64,000 bases of DNA from Flammeovirga sp. OC4 (GTDB taxonomy: Bacteria; Bacteroidota; Bacteroidia; Cytophagales; Flammeovirgaceae). The stretch lies in NCBI RefSeq assembly GCF_000812565.1, contig NZ_JTAM01000043.1, positions 1-64,000 of the forward strand, read 5' to 3'. Below, in pieces: positions 26,520 through 35,976 of this stretch. Both the position numbers and the translations under genes were made by a program. Position 1 is the first letter of the stretch. Each line of letters opens with the position of its first letter. The notes under the pieces were generated by a model, which was not told where the DNA came from, made no database searches, and saw only the letters and a list, made by a program, of their open reading frames with translations.

Positions 26520-27083
26520 ATGGAGACTTTACTCGCTCCTTGGCCCTGGTATATTGGCGGGCCAATGATTGGAGCTACTATGGGGCTACTTTTATTATTA
26601 GGAAAAAGTTTGGGGTTATCCTCTAACTTTAGAACGATTTGTACAGCTTGTGGAATTGGCAAGAATACGGAGTTTTTCAATTTCCAATGGAAAAAAGAGT
26701 CCTGGAATTTAATTTTTGCCTTAGGGTGTATTATTGGAGGTTTTATTTCCAATAATTATTTAGGAGGCGATGTACTGGCAGGTGTTTCTGAACAAACTGT
26801 CGATCATTTAAAACAATTGGGGATTACGAGTGATCCACACCATGTATTACCTCCTGAGCTTTTCAGTAAAGAGGCTATTTTTAGTTTGAAAGGTATACTG
26901 ATGCTTTCCTTTGGAGGATTCCTCATTGGATTTGGTGCAAGATACGCTGGTGGTTGTACCTCTGGGCACGCCATTAGTGGTTTATCCAATTTACAATTAC
27001 CATCATTAATTGCAGTGATCGGCTACTTTATCGGTGGTTTAATTATGACCTTCTTAATTCTTCCATTTATCATACAGCTATAA
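26520..27083 (+). CDS. YeeE/YedE sulfur transporter, first half
   Basis: This is an inner-membrane protein of 187 residues with about five hydrophobic segments. It carries the family motif FGARYAGGCTSGHAISG, whose Cys is in the substrate path of YeeE (TsuA) thiosulfate transporters. A second Cys pair, ICTACGIGK, lies near residue 41-44. Full-length YeeE proteins are about 350 residues; here the function is split into two short genes, an arrangement common in proteobacteria and Bacteroidota. The stop is 2 bp before the next start, so they are translated together. Thiosulfate or a related sulfur anion is the probable cargo, by family. Confidence 0.88.
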   Translation: METLLAPWPWYIGGPMIGATMGLLLLLGKSLGLSSNFRTICTACGIGKNTEFFNFQWKKESWNLIFALGCIIGGFISNNYLGGDVLAGVSEQTVDHLKQLGITSDPHHVLPPELFSKEAIFSLKGILMLSFGGFLIGFGARYAGGCTSGHAISGLSNLQLPSLIAVIGYFIGGLIMTFLILPFIIQL

Positions 27084-27085
27084 AA

Positions 27086-27508
27086 ATGAAAGCAGGAAAA
27101 GCATTAGTATATCTATTCTTAGGAATATTATTTGGGATAATACTCTCAAAATCAGAAGCAATTTCATGGTTCAGAATTCAGGAAATGTTCCGTTTTGAAT
27201 CCTTCCATATGTATGGCTTGATTGGTTCAGCCGTAGCAACGGGCGTTCTGTGCATCCAAATTATCAAACGTTTCAAAGTAAAAGACATCGAGGGGAATGC
27301 AATAGTAATTGCCGATAAACAAAAAGGCATTTGGAGATACCTGCTTGGAGGAACATCATTTGGAATGGGATGGGCATTAGTAGGTGGTTGTACTGCTCCA
27401 ATGTTTATACTTATTGGATATGGGGAATATAGCATGGCAATCATTTTATGCTTTGCACTGTTTGGCACCTTTATTTACGGCAAGTACAAACACTTATTAC
27501 CCCACTAA
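27086..27508 (+). CDS. YeeE/YedE sulfur transporter, second half (DUF6691-like)
   Basis: This 140-residue membrane protein has about four hydrophobic segments and the partner motif GMGWALVGGCTAPMFILIGYG with its conserved Cys. It begins 2 bp after the first half-transporter and the two presumably assemble as one channel-like transporter. Combined with the upstream rhodanese fusion, they would import and process reduced sulfur. The repeat B6 begins 9 bp after the stop. Confidence 0.87.
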   Translation: MKAGKALVYLFLGILFGIILSKSEAISWFRIQEMFRFESFHMYGLIGSAVATGVLCIQIIKRFKVKDIEGNAIVIADKQKGIWRYLLGGTSFGMGWALVGGCTAPMFILIGYGEYSMAIILCFALFGTFIYGKYKHLLPH

Positions 27509-28623
27509 ACAATCGAAGGCTGTAAACTAGGTTATAGAGATTTCTGATGATCAATGGGACACGAATGTTGCCTACGCTTAAACGAAGCAAAAAATTCAAG
27601 GCTTTGAACGCAAAAGCTAAATTCCATTTCTCTCGCCTAAATGATTTTAAACTCGCTGCGCTCAAACAACAAAATCATTTTTAACGGCTCAATTCATGAA
27701 ATTCTTAACGCTTTTCCCTTCAAGGCCGAGGAAAGTACTGCCAAACGAATTGGGTAGAATGCCACTGGCGCGAATGTTAAGCGTTAGCGGCATTCGTGTC
27801 CTACAGATCAACAGAAATCTCCTGATTTCTAAAAATCATAAATATTCGAAAACTTAGTTTACAACGTATTTAGTTTACACCGTAATTGATGTAGCAGTAT
27901 CATAGTTCTTAATTTATTAGAAAGAGGTTGGATCATAGATCTGACCTTTTTTGTTTTAAAGAATTACTACACTTCAACTTTAGCTGCAAACACAACCCAA
28001 TGTTTAAAGCTCATTTTATTGTTGAAAAGAAGGCCAATTTTCCAAGATTTCTAATTCGTTGATGTTTAGTTAACATTACATAGATAAAAATATTATTTAA
28101 TAGTTAGCTGCTTTTCAAAGTTCAAAATATTCCTACCCAAAATGCTTGATTTTTAGAAATCGATGACAGTCAGACAAATATGTAAAAATACACCATTATT
28201 ACAATGAGTTTTAATGCAGACATTTATCTCATCACCCCAAACAATACTCTTTTGACACAAAAGAAAAATAGTAGATTATTTTACATTAGATTTAATTTTC
28301 AAAATAAAAACTCACTATACATCAAAATCACTTTATTAGTGAAAATAGGATTATTTAGGGATGGACATATTTCTACACGGAATGCATTACGATTTATTAA
28401 AAAGTGTAATTCTAATACCTATTATTTTAATTTATGAATGTAAATTTTATTCAATTTTACCTTAAGAAACAGCGTTTTCCATTATGTTTCACAACTCGAC
28501 GCTAAAATATAATAAAGAACTTCAATGAAATTAAATAGAAACATTTAGTTAACATAAGATGCGTTGTTTTGCACTTGTATTACGATCTAAACCTAATTAA
28601 ATTTTATCTAATCAAAATTAAAA
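27509..28623. other. 1.1-kb noncoding gap
   Basis: The first third is the family B repeat B6. The rest (27890-28623) is very AT-rich and should hold the promoter and leader of the TonB receptor gene. A 77-codon frame at 28204-28437 was examined and not accepted. Confidence 0.55.
27517..27884. repeat. MITE-like family B, reverse copy B6
   Basis: It runs opposite to B4, with AACGAAGCAAAAAATTC, CTCTCGCCTAAATGA, GCTTTTCCCTTCAAGGCCG, the hairpin CGAATGTTAAGCG...CATTCG (27771-27796) and AAATCTCCTGATTTCTAAA in order. The right end AGTTTACAACGT (27857-27868) is followed directly by a second AGTTTACACCGT, so one end is duplicated. Confidence 0.75.
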
Positions 28624-31167
28624 ATGTTGACTAAAAAACTACCTTTCTTAGTAGCATTCGTTATGCTATTAACAAGTGCATCATTTGCACAAACAATCAT
28701 TAAAGGTAATTTAATTGACGCCTCTAGTGGAGAGCCTGTAATTGGTGCTAACGTATCTATTGTTGGTACAACTACTGGAGCTATTTCGGACTTTGATGGA
28801 GAATTCTCATTCAAGTCTAACAAGGAAGGAGAGCAAAAAGTTGCTATCTCTTTCGTAGGAATGAGCGCTATCGAGAAAAGTGTAACTTTGAACGGTGGAA
28901 CTCTTGAGCTAGGAACTATTAAAATGGAATCTGACGCCATTGGTCTTGAAGAAGTTGAAGTAATGGCTTCAATTGCAGTAGATCGTAAAACTCCTGTTGC
29001 TGTTGCTACTGTTTCTGCTGAGCAAATTGACATGAAATTGGGTAATGCTGAATTCCCTCAAGTATTAAAATCATCTCCAGGTGTTTATGTATCTGACGCT
29101 GGTGGTGGATACGGTGACTCTCGTATTTCACTTCGTGGTTTCGATTCTGAAAACGTTGCTGTCATGATCAACGGTATCCCTGTTAACGACATGGAGAACG
29201 GTAAAGTATACTGGTCTAACTGGGCTGGTTTAGGTGATGTAACAAAAACAATGCAGGTACAGAGAGGTTTAGGTGCTTCAAAATTAGCTGTTCCTTCAGT
29301 GGGTGGTACAATCAACATCCTTACAAAAACTACTGATGCTCAAAAAGGCGGTAACGTATTTATGGGTATGGGTAATGACGGTTACTTAAAAACAGGTGTT
29401 ACTTTATCAACTGGTCTTATGGACAACGGTTGGGCTGTAACTACTGCTTTATCTAAAACAACTGGTAACGGTTATGTAGATGGAACTTCATTTGAAGGTT
29501 ATTCTTACTTCTTGAACGTTTCAAAGAAAATCAACGACAAGCATACATTAGCTTTCACAACATTTGGTGCTCCTCAAACGCACGGTCAAAGAAGATCGTA
29601 TGTGACTGAAGAAGAGTATGACCGTTACGGAAAGCGTTACAATAAAGACTGGGGTTATAGAAATGGTCAAGAGTTCAATACAAACGAGAACTTCTACCAC
29701 AAACCTCAAATGTCATTGAACCACTACTGGACAATCAATGAAAAAACTGATATAACAACTTCGGCTTACGTATCTGTTGGTCGTGGTGGCGGTACTGGTA
29801 TTGTATCAGAAGACAGACACTTCGAAAGTGCTTACAGAGACAACTCTACTGGTGGTATCATCGACTGGGATGCTTATGTAGCAAACAACAGAAACGAAGA
29901 CGGTTCTTCAAAAGGTGCTTACAGAGCTGGTTATAACAACCACTTATGGACTGGTGCTTTATCTACTTTAACTCACCAATTGAACGATAACTGGACAATC
30001 ACTGGTGGTTTAGACCTTCGTTACTACTTAGGTGAGCACTACCAACAAGTAGAAGATCTTTTAGGTGGTGACTACTATGTAGACAACCAAATGGCATCTC
30101 AGCCAGGTCGTCATACACAAGTAGGTGACAAAGTAGGTTACCATAACGACGGTAGAGTACAATGGCAAGGTTTATTCGGTCAAGTTGAATACTCTAAAGA
30201 TAAATTATCAGCATTCTTCTCAGGTGCGGTTTCTCACCAAGCTTACCAAAGAATTGACTACTTTAGCTATGAGTCAGGTACTGAAACTACAGACTGGCAA
30301 AGCTTCCTAGGTGGTTCTGTTAAAGCAGGTGCTAACTACAACATCGATGATCACCACAACGTATTCATCAACGGTGGTTATATCTCAAGACAGCCATTCT
30401 TTAACGCTGTATTCTTGAACTACCAAAATGATGTAAACCCTGATGCTGTAAACGAAAAAATTCTTTCAGGTGAGATTGGATACGGTTACCGTAACAAAGG
30501 TTTCAAAGCTAACGTGAACGGTTACTACACACTATGGCAAGATAAGTCTTTCGTGAAAACAGTTTGGGAAGATGATGTTCCTTACACAGCTAACTTGTTA
30601 GGTGTAAACGCATTGCACAAAGGTATTGAAATCGACATGTCGTACCGTGTGAACCACAAATTAACACTTACAGCAATGGCTTCATTGGGTGACTGGAGAT
30701 GGATGAACGACTTAGAGGATGTTCAAATCTTCGATGACCAACAAAATGCGATCGATACTGTAAACGTTTACATCGCTGGTGCAGAAGTAGGTAACTCTGC
30801 TCAAACAACTGCAGCTTTAGGCGTGGAATATGAAGTATTCCCTAAGTTAAAATTAACAGCTGATTGGAACTACTTTGGTAACTTATTCGCTGACTATGAT
30901 CCTACAAGAAGAGATTCTGAGGAGTTCAGTGGTCAAAGTGCTTACGAAATGCCTTCTTATAGCTTAGTGGACCTTGGTTTCAACTACGGTTTCAAAATGG
31001 GTGGATTTGATGGTGTATTCAACTTCAGAGTGAATAACGTCTTCGATACTGACTACGCTGTTCAAGGTCTCCAAGGCGGCGTTGACGAACTTGGAAACAT
31101 GACAATGAGTGGTTACTACATGGGTCTCGGAAGAACTTACTCAGTAGGTTTAAAAATGAGCTTCTAA
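28624..31167 (+). CDS. TonB-dependent outer-membrane receptor, strongly expressed type
   Basis: This is an outer-membrane transporter of 847 residues. The signal peptide ends at SFAQ (about residue 23). Residues 25-110 are a carboxypeptidase-regulatory domain (IIKGNLIDASSGEPVIGANV), residues about 125-240 the plug (SRISLRGFDSENVAVMINGI, GLGASKLAVPSVGGTINILT), and the rest the barrel ending RTYSVGLKMSF. Codon choice is unlike the neighbours: AAC, TAC, GAC, GGT and CGT dominate, which suggests high expression. No SusD follows and the gene ends in a strong terminator, so it is monocistronic. Substrate unknown; an iron chelate or oligosaccharide are possible. Confidence 0.9.
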   Translation: MLTKKLPFLVAFVMLLTSASFAQTIIKGNLIDASSGEPVIGANVSIVGTTTGAISDFDGEFSFKSNKEGEQKVAISFVGMSAIEKSVTLNGGTLELGTIKMESDAIGLEEVEVMASIAVDRKTPVAVATVSAEQIDMKLGNAEFPQVLKSSPGVYVSDAGGGYGDSRISLRGFDSENVAVMINGIPVNDMENGKVYWSNWAGLGDVTKTMQVQRGLGASKLAVPSVGGTINILTKTTDAQKGGNVFMGMGNDGYLKTGVTLSTGLMDNGWAVTTALSKTTGNGYVDGTSFEGYSYFLNVSKKINDKHTLAFTTFGAPQTHGQRRSYVTEEEYDRYGKRYNKDWGYRNGQEFNTNENFYHKPQMSLNHYWTINEKTDITTSAYVSVGRGGGTGIVSEDRHFESAYRDNSTGGIIDWDAYVANNRNEDGSSKGAYRAGYNNHLWTGALSTLTHQLNDNWTITGGLDLRYYLGEHYQQVEDLLGGDYYVDNQMASQPGRHTQVGDKVGYHNDGRVQWQGLFGQVEYSKDKLSAFFSGAVSHQAYQRIDYFSYESGTETTDWQSFLGGSVKAGANYNIDDHHNVFINGGYISRQPFFNAVFLNYQNDVNPDAVNEKILSGEIGYGYRNKGFKANVNGYYTLWQDKSFVKTVWEDDVPYTANLLGVNALHKGIEIDMSYRVNHKLTLTAMASLGDWRWMNDLEDVQIFDDQQNAIDTVNVYIAGAEVGNSAQTTAALGVEYEVFPKLKLTADWNYFGNLFADYDPTRRDSEEFSGQSAYEMPSYSLVDLGFNYGFKMGGFDGVFNFRVNNVFDTDYAVQGLQGGVDELGNMTMSGYYMGLGRTYSVGLKMSF

Positions 31168-31190
31168 GGAATTAGAACCTATAAATAATT

Positions 31191-31241
31191 AAAGGTGAAT
31201 GAGTGGAAAGCAGTAATGCTAACCCTTCATTCACCTTTTTT
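31191..31241 (+). terminator. Terminator of the TonB receptor gene
   Basis: AAAGGTGAATGA (31191-31202) pairs perfectly with TCATTCACCTTT (31227-31238), followed by a T-run to 31241 and a second T-run after one A. It lies 23 bp past the stop. Confidence 0.85.
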
Positions 31242-31302
31242 ATTTTTAAAAAGTCTAAAAAGTTTTCGTCAACTTCTAATCAATCTTTCAATGAGATGCT
31301 AT

Positions 31303-31612
31303 AGCCTCTACTTTCAAGATTCCTTCTTCTTCATTTTTGTCTTAACACAAAAACGAAGCAAAAAAGTCAAGGCTTAGAATGCAAAAGCTAAATTTCACTC
31401 CTCTCACCTAAATGATTTTAAACTCGCTGTGCTCAAACAGCAAAATCATTTTTAACGGTTCATTCCATGAAATTCTTAACGCTTTTCCCTTCATGGCCGA
31501 AGGAAGTACTACCAAACTAAAAGAGTAGAAAGGCCACTGGTTCAAATGTGAAACGATAGCATCAATTGTGCTTAAATGATCATCTGAAATCTCCTGATTT
31601 CTAAGCTTACAA
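31303..31612. repeat. MITE-like family B, reverse copy B7
   Basis: Blocks in reverse order are present: CTTCATTTTTGTCTTAACAC, AACGAAGCAAAAAAGTC, CCTAAATGATTTTAAACTCG, AACGCTTTTCCCTTCATGGC and AAATCTCCTGATTTCTAAG. The central hairpin is badly decayed (CAAATGTGAAACGATAGC) and no intact ends are found. Confidence 0.65.
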
Positions 31613-31634
31613 CCTCTAATATTTTCTTTTTAAG

Positions 31635-34600
31635 TTAAGCATTCGCTTCCTTATTCCTTGTTTTCTTAAACTCAGCAGGCGTCATACCATACTCTTTCTT
31701 GAATGCCTTGGTAAAATACGATTGACTGTTGAATCCTACATTATACATCACCTCACGAACAGTAATATTTTCATCATTACTCAATAAGTGAGAAGCTTTT
31801 TCAAGACGATAAACTCTTAAATATTCATTTGCTGTGATTCCTGTAACCGCTTTGAATTTTCTGTAGAACTGTATATAAGACATGTTGACTTTTATCGACA
31901 ATTCCTCGACTGTAAATTCATCATTATCATAATTTTTCTCAAGTATAGATTTTATATCTTGAAGGAACTTTTCATCTTTTGTGAGTACATTTTCCTTGTC
32001 GGCACTCATGATGATATTTTTCTTCAATATCTCTTTTTCCTTGTTTTTCTGATTAATGATATTATTAACTTGGAGTTCTAATAAATATGGAGAAAAAGGC
32101 TTACCGATATGAAGTTGTCCTCCTTTTTCTAAAGCATTTTTTCTACTTTCCAAATCACTCATTGCCGTCAAGAAAATGATAGGTACATGGCTTGTCTGTA
32201 CATTTTCTTTTAATCGTTCTGCCAATTCATAGCCATTCATTTTAGGCATATTGACATCCAATAAAATTACATCAGGAGTGTTTTTTAATGCTACCTCTAA
32301 ACCTTCAATACCATTTTCGGCGGTAAGTACATTGTATTCTTCTTGGAAAAGGTCCTTGATCAGCTTTAAAATTTCTGTATTGTCATCAACGATTAGAAGA
32401 GTATGCTTATTTGATACTTTTTCAGTCGTAATTTCCTCGGCAATTACTTCCTCTTTGACTACTTCTTTTTGTTCTTTTGATTTATCAAATTCTGGATGTA
32501 ATAATGGTATTTTTACTGTGAATGTACTTCCTCTTCCTTTGGCAGTATCTACATGAATTTCACCATGGTGCAGCTTCAATAATTGCTGCACTAGGTTTAG
32601 ACCTATACCACTACTACCAAAAATAGTGTCTTCATTTTCACCTCTGTAGAATCTATCAAAAATTCTTTCCGTTTCTTCTTTATCCATACCTACGCCATTG
32701 TCCGCCACTTGAATTTGAAGTTCATCACCAATTTTCTCCGCTGAAAACACTACTTTTCCACCCTTTGGAGTATATTTAAATGCATTAGAAAGTAAATTAA
32801 AAAGTATCCTTTCCATAGTTCCCTTATCGATCCACCCATTAATTGGCACATGTCTGATGTCTATCTGATAACTGATATTCTTATCTTTTGCATAATCATT
32901 GAATGCCTCAGCTGTTTTTGTGATAAACGGAACTACATCATGGAACACTGGGAATATTTTCATCTCACCCTCTCCAATTTTTCTAAAATCAATCAATGAA
33001 TTGGTAAGGTTTAATAGTCGTTGACCGTTTGTATTAATGTTTTCCACAAATTGCTTCAATTCAGGTGGAAGCTTCTTATCGTAAGTTAGCTTTTCTAAAG
33101 GACTAAGAATCAATGTCAATGGTGTTCTTAGTTCATGACTGATATTCGTAAAAAACTTTAATTTAGCCTCATTGATTTCACGAATGTGTTCTTTGTCTTT
33201 TTTCTCTGATAAAATAGATTGCTTTAATTGGAATAAATATTTTAGATAGACTGCTACACCATAGATGATCCCTAAAACAATTAATGTGTAAATGATATAG
33301 GCAATATTCGTCTTATACCAAGGTTTTAAGACCCTAATATTCAACCTTTTGACTTCCTCACTCTCTACCCCATCATTATTGAAAGCTTTCAATTCAAAAG
33401 TATAATCGCCACTCGGAAGTTTCACATAATTGGCTACATGCATATTTTTTCCTGCATCTATCCAATCATTATCTGCCCCCAACATTCTATAAGCATATCG
33501 TATCCCTTTTTTCCCGTTGTATTGCATTGCTCCAAATTCCAATGTGATTTGGTTCAGATCATAAGGGATTGTAATTGATTCTGTCTTATAAATTGGCTTT
33601 TCCAGCAAAGTATGCCCTTCATATTCTTTCAAAGGATTAATTTCCTCATTGCGGATCTTCAATTTCAAAATCTGAGGTCTAGGAATTGTTTTATCATCCT
33701 TGATGTCCAATGGATTAAATGCCGTTATTCCTCTTAAATTTCCCATTAATATGGTGCCATCATCCATTTTATAAAAGGCATTTCTTCTAAAGTTATTAGC
33801 CAATAAACCATCGCTCGTATTGTATACTTTTACATTCCTGGTATCAGGGTTCAATTTGGCAATCCCTCCGTCTGTAGAAACCCAAAGCGATTTGTCAGTT
33901 CCTTCTACAATGCTATAAATTACATTATCTGGTAAGCCATCTTTCTGGGAAAAAAGCTCATAGTCCAACACCTTACCATCTTCGACCTTACACTTATATA
34001 AACCATCTCCAAAAGTACCCACCCAAAGTATGTCTTTTTGATCATTTGTTTGGTACATTACAAATACTCTACTCTTACTAAAGTCTTCCCCCTCAATATC
34101 AAATGCTTTGGTTAAAGTATAGTTTCCTGGGGTAAGGTCTAAATAAAATAGTCCTTGGTTAGTACCTACATACACTCCTTTTTTTCCGTCATAGTGTAGC
34201 TGAATCACCATGTTACGGTTGAGGTATTGCTTATTTTTGATCTCCTTATCTATTTCTAAGGCTTCATTGGTTTCAACATCTATCAATGTAAACTTCCCAT
34301 AGGCATAAATCAAAATATTATCGCCCACTGTTTCCATCATATCAATGTTGTATACATTTTTAAAGCGCTCGTTATCTTTAGGATAAATCAATTCAAATTC
34401 TTCATGATTAATATCTGTTTTGTACAGTCCAGAGGAAGTACTAACATAGATATCATCTTCTACTTCTTTGATCGAACTCACATGATCATTGTAGAAATAA
34501 TTGAAAAAACTCACTTCTTCAGATTTTTCCAACTTATAATCGGATTGACTGATGTCTAACCCTTTATTAAAAAGACCTACCCATAACTTCTCATTTTTAT

Positions 34601-35723
34601 CAATATAAATAGCGTTCACAAGGTTAGAAGATAGACTTTGTTTTCTGTAATAGTTATTAGAAATATTATGGAAAGGCTTTTTGAATGGATTGAGAATGCT
34701 AATAGAACCGTGCCCTGTTCCGAACCAGTAAAGACCAGATGCATCTAACAATACATCATTGACAATATTACTAGAAATAGAGGTTTTCTCGTCGGTATGA
34801 TAATAATGATGAGATTTTCTAGAGTTGATATCAAAAGCAAGAATACCGTTTGTCATCAATTTCATCCAAAGTATGCCATTACGGTCCAATTCTACTTTCA
34901 AGATGTTTATTTCCTGAGTCTTTTGACTATTGTCTATAAAGTTGTTGACATCAATAGTATCTACTAACTTAATTTTCTCCCAGTTCAACTCATACTCATA
35001 GATCAAGTTATACCTAGTCGATAAGAATAGTTTATCCTCTTCCTTACTAATCACAAAAGAAGAAAAAGTATCCGTCTTTAAATCCTGATACGTAATTGAA
35101 TATAAAAAATCTATTTTTTGATCTTTTCCAATATTGAAAACATCTAATTTAGAATAGTCCATTAAATAGAATTTCCCTTTATAGGAAGAAAAGCTACGAT
35201 AAATGAGATGAGGTTTTGATACTGATTTAATAATGCTGTAGTTCAGATTATAATCCTTATCAACTTTTATCAAGTATAATTTTTTTGTCGTTAATAGATA
35301 TAATTCTTCCTTATCAATAGCCTCAATTTTCAATATCTTCTCATCAGTAGTCAATTGATTATTGAACCCTCTAGGAGTGCTAAATTTTTCTTTGTTTAAA
35401 TCATACAATGAAACCCCAGTGTTAGACACCAACCACAAATACTCGTTGAGGTCTTCATAAATTTGGTCAACACTACTATTCAGCAATGTATTGTCGTCCC
35501 CTGGCTGATGGATGAAAGATTTGAACTCATTACCGTTATAACGGAACAATCCATTAGGTGTGCCCATCCATAGAAAACCTGATTTATCTTGGTGTAAACA
35601 ACCTACTGTATTCTGATTTAAACCATGTATATCATATATTCTATCAAAACGAGTATTCTTAATCTGAGAGTAAGATGATATATAACAGCAAAGGAATAAA
35701 AAAAGTACTATAATTCTGTTCAT
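31635..35723 (-). CDS. Hybrid two-component system regulator (SusR/HTCS type)
   Basis: This is a one-protein sensor and transcription factor controlling polysaccharide use. The ATG at 35723 is chosen because it starts the signal peptide MNRIIVLFLFLCCYISSYSQ; an ATG 12 codons upstream is less likely. The periplasmic part (to about residue 760) has repeated beta-propeller Reg_prop motifs (GLPDNVIYSIVEGTDKSLWV) and ends in a Y_Y_Y domain. One membrane segment (IAYIIYTLIVLGIIYGVAVY) leads to the HisKA domain with His863 in ISHELRTP, the ATPase domain (DNGVGMD, GSSGIGL), a receiver with Asp1156 in LLDVNMP, and a C-terminal AraC HTH (VGFNSQSYFTKAFKKEYGMTP). It is the only such regulator in the window and could control the GH86 or neighbouring genes; the target is inferred. 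Confidence 0.93.
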   Translation of the reverse strand: MNRIIVLFLFLCCYISSYSQIKNTRFDRIYDIHGLNQNTVGCLHQDKSGFLWMGTPNGLFRYNGNEFKSFIHQPGDDNTLLNSSVDQIYEDLNEYLWLVSNTGVSLYDLNKEKFSTPRGFNNQLTTDEKILKIEAIDKEELYLLTTKKLYLIKVDKDYNLNYSIIKSVSKPHLIYRSFSSYKGKFYLMDYSKLDVFNIGKDQKIDFLYSITYQDLKTDTFSSFVISKEEDKLFLSTRYNLIYEYELNWEKIKLVDTIDVNNFIDNSQKTQEINILKVELDRNGILWMKLMTNGILAFDINSRKSHHYYHTDEKTSISSNIVNDVLLDASGLYWFGTGHGSISILNPFKKPFHNISNNYYRKQSLSSNLVNAIYIDKNEKLWVGLFNKGLDISQSDYKLEKSEEVSFFNYFYNDHVSSIKEVEDDIYVSTSSGLYKTDINHEEFELIYPKDNERFKNVYNIDMMETVGDNILIYAYGKFTLIDVETNEALEIDKEIKNKQYLNRNMVIQLHYDGKKGVYVGTNQGLFYLDLTPGNYTLTKAFDIEGEDFSKSRVFVMYQTNDQKDILWVGTFGDGLYKCKVEDGKVLDYELFSQKDGLPDNVIYSIVEGTDKSLWVSTDGGIAKLNPDTRNVKVYNTSDGLLANNFRRNAFYKMDDGTILMGNLRGITAFNPLDIKDDKTIPRPQILKLKIRNEEINPLKEYEGHTLLEKPIYKTESITIPYDLNQITLEFGAMQYNGKKGIRYAYRMLGADNDWIDAGKNMHVANYVKLPSGDYTFELKAFNNDGVESEEVKRLNIRVLKPWYKTNIAYIIYTLIVLGIIYGVAVYLKYLFQLKQSILSEKKDKEHIREINEAKLKFFTNISHELRTPLTLILSPLEKLTYDKKLPPELKQFVENINTNGQRLLNLTNSLIDFRKIGEGEMKIFPVFHDVVPFITKTAEAFNDYAKDKNISYQIDIRHVPINGWIDKGTMERILFNLLSNAFKYTPKGGKVVFSAEKIGDELQIQVADNGVGMDKEETERIFDRFYRGENEDTIFGSSGIGLNLVQQLLKLHHGEIHVDTAKGRGSTFTVKIPLLHPEFDKSKEQKEVVKEEVIAEEITTEKVSNKHTLLIVDDNTEILKLIKDLFQEEYNVLTAENGIEGLEVALKNTPDVILLDVNMPKMNGYELAERLKENVQTSHVPIIFLTAMSDLESRKNALEKGGQLHIGKPFSPYLLELQVNNIINQKNKEKEILKKNIIMSADKENVLTKDEKFLQDIKSILEKNYDNDEFTVEELSIKVNMSYIQFYRKFKAVTGITANEYLRVYRLEKASHLLSNDENITVREVMYNVGFNSQSYFTKAFKKEYGMTPAEFKKTRNKEANA

Positions 35724-35976
35724 TTCTTTCCATTCATTTCTAGTAAAAAATAGGTGCATTACGCAAACCTTTGTTTGATGAAAGCAAGTTGCATTATTTA
35801 AGCTATCGAAGGTGCTTTGCTTTTATCTTTCTTTTGCTCTTATCTTACAAAATAGCCCAAAACAGATCATAAGGCATGTTTTTAGGCAAATTTCAAAAAA
35901 ATATTCCAACCTACCACCCCACTATTTAACAGTGTTATAAAACTGAACCTATCTTCATTTTACAGCAAAGTATACC

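Noticed and set aside
28204-28437. 77-codon open frame in the gap before the TonB receptor
   Set aside because: It has an ATG but no recognisable domain, no signal, no clear ribosome site and AT-driven composition. It could be real but the evidence is too thin.
31195-31377. 60-codon frame after the TonB receptor
   Set aside because: It starts inside the terminator stem and runs into repeat B7.
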